Both the position numbers and the translations under genes were made by a program. 64,000 bases of DNA from assembly GCF_000412675.1 (NCBI RefSeq), contig NC_021505.1:2970501-3034500 (forward strand), written 5' to 3'. Below are positions 61,703 through 64,000 of the stretch, one piece after another. The stretch's first letter is position 1. Every line of letters starts with the position of its first letter. Source of the DNA: Pseudomonas putida NBRC 14164. Lineage in GTDB: Bacteria > Pseudomonadota > Gammaproteobacteria > Pseudomonadales > Pseudomonadaceae. The notes under the pieces were generated by a model, which did not search any database, was not told where the DNA came from, and worked only from the letters and a program-made list of their open reading frames with translations.

Positions 61703-63772
61703 TCAATGCTTAAGTAACGCATTTACGTTCAACGTCAACGCTTCGAGTGTGAAAGGTTTCGTCAGCACAGCCGTGTTGGGCTCTAGCTGGGCGTTGTCCA
61801 ATATATTGGGTTGCGCATACCCGGTCATGAACAAGACCGGAAGGCCCGGCCTGAAACTGCGGCCGGTATTGGCCATTTGCCTGCCGTCGATTCCTCCTGG
61901 CAGGCCAATGTCTGTGACAAGCAGATCGATGCGGGTATCCGAGCGGAGTAACTGAAGCCCCGCAAGGCTATCGGTCGCCTCAATGACGATGTATCCGCAG
62001 CTGCCCAGTGACTCACTCACAAACATGCGGACGGAGGGTTCATCATCGACAACCAAAACCGTTTCGCCTGACGAGGTCAGTTCTGATTCAGGCAATGGCT
62101 CGGCACGACCTGCAGCATCGACCTCAACCTCATGGCTGGGTAGCTGCAGATATACGCGGGCGCCTTGGCCCACCTCTGACTCGATCCGAACCTGCCCGCC
62201 TGACTGCTTGGCGAAACCATAGATCATGGACAGGCCGAGCCCGGTACCCGCCCCCACAGGCTTGGTGGTAAAGAAAGGCTCGAATGCACGCGTTAACGTC
62301 TCGGTGCTCATGCCGACACCGTCATCGGCGACACAGATCGTGAAGTACGTGCCGGGTGACAGTTCAGGGTCAAGATCTGCCCCTTGTGCCAGCTCCTCGT
62401 TGTACGTCCTGATGGCGATCGACCCTCCGCCTTCCAGTGCGTCACGCGCGTTGATACACAGGTTTAGCAGCGAGTTCTCTACTTGTGCCGGATCCACCAG
62501 GCAGGTACTTGAGGTTGCATGGAGCTCTACCTTGAGTTGGATTGCCGGCCCTACTGTCCGACGTATCAGCTCCTCCATTTCGCTGATCAGGGTGTTCACA
62601 TCGGTATGAACAGGTATCAGCGTCTGCCGGCGAGAGAACGCCAGGAGTCGATGGGTCAGGGATGCTGCCCTTTGTGCGGCACCCTGTGCCACCATCAGGT
62701 AACGCTCCACGTCAGCAATGCGCCCCTGCTTCAGGCGGAGCTTGATCAGTTCAAGGCTTCCCGTGATGCCCGCGAGCAAATTGTTGAAGTCGTGAGCGAT
62801 ACCCCCGGTCAGCTGACCGACCGCTTCCATCTTCTGCGATTGCCGTAGCGCCGCCTGCGCCGCTTCCCGCTCGGCCACGGCTTGTTCGATTTTCGCTTCC
62901 AGGGTGCGGTTAAGCTCAAGCAACTGCGCCTCGGCATTTCTTCGCGCGGTGACATCGATGGACGAGCCGATCAGCCCGATGACCTCGCCTGCTTCGTCGC
63001 ACAGGGGTGCCTTGACGGAAAGCCAGTAGGTAGCCGTGCCATCCGGCATGTCGACACGCTCTTCGATCTGCAGCGCGCCCTTCCCGCCATGCATGACATG
63101 ACGATCGGTTTCCATGATCTGGCGTGCCTGGGCCTTGTCTTCCAGAAACTCCAGGTCGGTTTTGCCCAGGTACAGTTCTGGTGGTTTACCAACCAGTCGA
63201 GTGACACCGTCATTTGCAACAATCAGCCGCCCCTCGAGATCCTTTGCGTAGACAACACCCGGAACGGCAGCCGTGAAGGTACGCAGCAACGCTGACATCC
63301 TGTCGCGTTCAGCCTCTGCTGACCGGCGTGACTCAATGTCCATGAGGATGCCAGGGAACCGAACAGCCTCGCCCCCCTCGTCAAGCTCAGCTCTGCCATT
63401 GGCCTCAATCCAGCGGTAGCTGCCGTCATCCTGTCTGACCCGGTATTCACACCGGTAGGCGCCGCCACGGCTCATCGCCTCCTGAATATCGGCAGAGACA
63501 CGCTCACGGTCGTCAGGGTGAATCGAGGCAAAAGCTTCCTCGATCGGAATACCCGCCAGGCATTTATCTGCAGGAAGCCCGAACGATCGCGAGAACCGCT
63601 CATCCGCGGTCACCTGATTGTGCCGAATATCCCACACCCACGTTCCAATGATCGCGCCCGCATCGAGCGCCAACTGCAGGCGCTCCAAAGCGGTTGTCGG
63701 AAACGCGGACTCCTGACTGGGTAATGCGGGAGCATCCAGCTCTCCTGAAAAGCCGGCGCCTTCGCGATCCAT
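61703..63772 (-). CDS. hybrid histidine kinase with two PAS domains
   Basis: The 689-aa protein lacks membrane helices. It has a PAS/PAC domain at about residues 35-150 and a second at 160-285. A coiled coil is followed by the HisKA box GGIAHDFNNLLAGITGSLEL (His near 340) and HATPase motifs (NLCINARDAL, DDGVGM, TGLGLSMIYGF). The C-terminal receiver domain has VLVVDDEPSVRM and phospho-acceptor DLLVTDIGLPGG. It is HWE/HisKA_4-like in layout. ATG 63772 follows AGAGG; the GTG 24 bases earlier is less likely. Input signal unknown. Confidence 0.9.
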   Translation of the reverse strand: MDREGAGFSGELDAPALPSQESAFPTTALERLQLALDAGAIIGTWVWDIRHNQVTADERFSRSFGLPADKCLAGIPIEEAFASIHPDDRERVSADIQEAMSRGGAYRCEYRVRQDDGSYRWIEANGRAELDEGGEAVRFPGILMDIESRRSAEAERDRMSALLRTFTAAVPGVVYAKDLEGRLIVANDGVTRLVGKPPELYLGKTDLEFLEDKAQARQIMETDRHVMHGGKGALQIEERVDMPDGTATYWLSVKAPLCDEAGEVIGLIGSSIDVTARRNAEAQLLELNRTLEAKIEQAVAEREAAQAALRQSQKMEAVGQLTGGIAHDFNNLLAGITGSLELIKLRLKQGRIADVERYLMVAQGAAQRAASLTHRLLAFSRRQTLIPVHTDVNTLISEMEELIRRTVGPAIQLKVELHATSSTCLVDPAQVENSLLNLCINARDALEGGGSIAIRTYNEELAQGADLDPELSPGTYFTICVADDGVGMSTETLTRAFEPFFTTKPVGAGTGLGLSMIYGFAKQSGGQVRIESEVGQGARVYLQLPSHEVEVDAAGRAEPLPESELTSSGETVLVVDDEPSVRMFVSESLGSCGYIVIEATDSLAGLQLLRSDTRIDLLVTDIGLPGGIDGRQMANTGRSFRPGLPVLFMTGYAQPNILDNAQLEPNTAVLTKPFTLEALTLNVNALLKH

Positions 63773-63873
63773 ATATTGCCTCTTTTGCTTACGCACATGA
63801 ACGACAAGCCAATGGATAAGATTCTAGAGTGTGATGCCGAGCTATGGCGAGCAAAGCCCTTCACCTGATCTGT

Positions 63874-64000
63874 TCAGCGCAGCCCAAAGCCCATCCGGCT
63901 CAGTTCCCCCAGCAGCTCCTCGCGCCCATGCAGGCTAGAAACGTTCCGCAGCCTGCTGACCACCTGCTCCGACCAGCCTGAAGCCTTCATGCCTTCGCCT
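63874..64000 (-). CDS. C-terminal part of an unknown protein (cut by window edge)
   Basis: The minus-strand frame is open from the window edge to TGA at 63874-63876 and gives about 41 residues (SEQVVSRLRNVSSLHGREEL, MGFGLR). It looks helical. No domain can be named from so little. It runs in the same direction as the histidine kinase, 102 bases upstream. Confidence 0.5.
   Translation of the reverse strand, partial: GEGMKASGWSEQVVSRLRNVSSLHGREELLGELSRMGFGLR

Noticed and set aside
1..64000. CRISPR arrays, rRNA, prophage structural genes and toxin-antitoxin pairs
   Set aside because: No regularly spaced repeats and no such genes were seen; the only defence-type gene is the helicase-nuclease protein.

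Overview
The window looks like a chromosomal segment of a Pseudomonas, most likely the P. putida group. The reasons are the high GC, Shine-Dalgarno-led genes with ATGA overlaps, a P. putida-type REP-like motif near 31.2 kb, a galTA/galR/galBCD gallate locus, and a light-response cluster with a PpSB-type short LOV protein. There are no rRNA, tRNA or CRISPR genes. Assignments rest on reading motifs and translations; no database search was run.

Layout. (1) 1-4.4 kb is a stress group typical of low-oxygen (Anr) regulons: a UspA tail, a second UspA, an MBL-fold/beta-CASP hydrolase, a GNAT acetyltransferase, an ion channel and a 28-codon BON-like stub. FNR/Anr-type boxes lie at about 3.57, 4.33 and 4.36 kb. 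(2) 4.5-5.7 kb is a chromate transporter (chrA). (3) 5.85-14.6 kb is a probable light-response regulon. A plus-strand operon (CHI-like protein, DUF3833 lipoprotein, DUF6482, FeS-type photolyase, DUF2256) converges on a minus-strand operon (SDR/NTF2 remnant, FAD oxidoreductase, DUF1365, Cfa-like methyltransferase, DUF2878). A short LOV photoreceptor and a MerR/LitR-like regulator follow, and both operons start at similar TGTACA/TATACA dyads. (4) 14.6-26 kb is an accessory island: an hldD-like epimerase of lower GC, an integrase fragment broken by a defective IS3-family element, a 44-aa protein, and a 2208-aa DUF4011/SF1 helicase/Vsr-like nuclease/DUF3320 protein of the Hhe anti-phage type with a small coiled-coil ORF upstream.

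(5) 26-59 kb is a run of carbon-source islands, each with its own regulator and transporter. They are: sugar-acid genes (LysR, AraD1/GguC-like protein, MFS, UxaA/GarD-type dehydratase); gallate catabolism (galD, galC, galB, galR, galA, galT, without the porin galP); an aminotransferase with three tandem RraA/HMG-CHA-aldolase paralogs facing a LysR gene, an alpha/beta hydrolase and an AGCS symporter; and a seven-to-eight-gene operon for a C5 branched dicarboxylate. The last holds a two-subunit TPP decarboxylase, acyl-CoA dehydrogenase, class III CoA-transferase, private ETF, itaconyl-/mesaconyl-CoA hydratase-like protein and citramalyl-CoA-lyase-like protein. It is flanked by two paralogous MHS-family permeases and followed by a TetR regulator, a half-size FUSC protein and a D-2-hydroxyacid dehydrogenase.

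(6) 59-64 kb is signalling and envelope: a lipoprotein, a 56-aa membrane protein, a diguanylate cyclase, a PAS-PAS hybrid histidine kinase, and the tail of another minus-strand gene.

How the parts may work together (inference). Gallate opens to 4-oxalomesaconate and ends as pyruvate plus oxaloacetate. The CoA operon would activate a C5 diacid, oxidise or hydrate it to citramalyl-CoA and cleave it to acetyl-CoA and pyruvate. The least explained groups are the RraA triplet with its aminotransferase and the TPP decarboxylase inside the C5-diacid operon.
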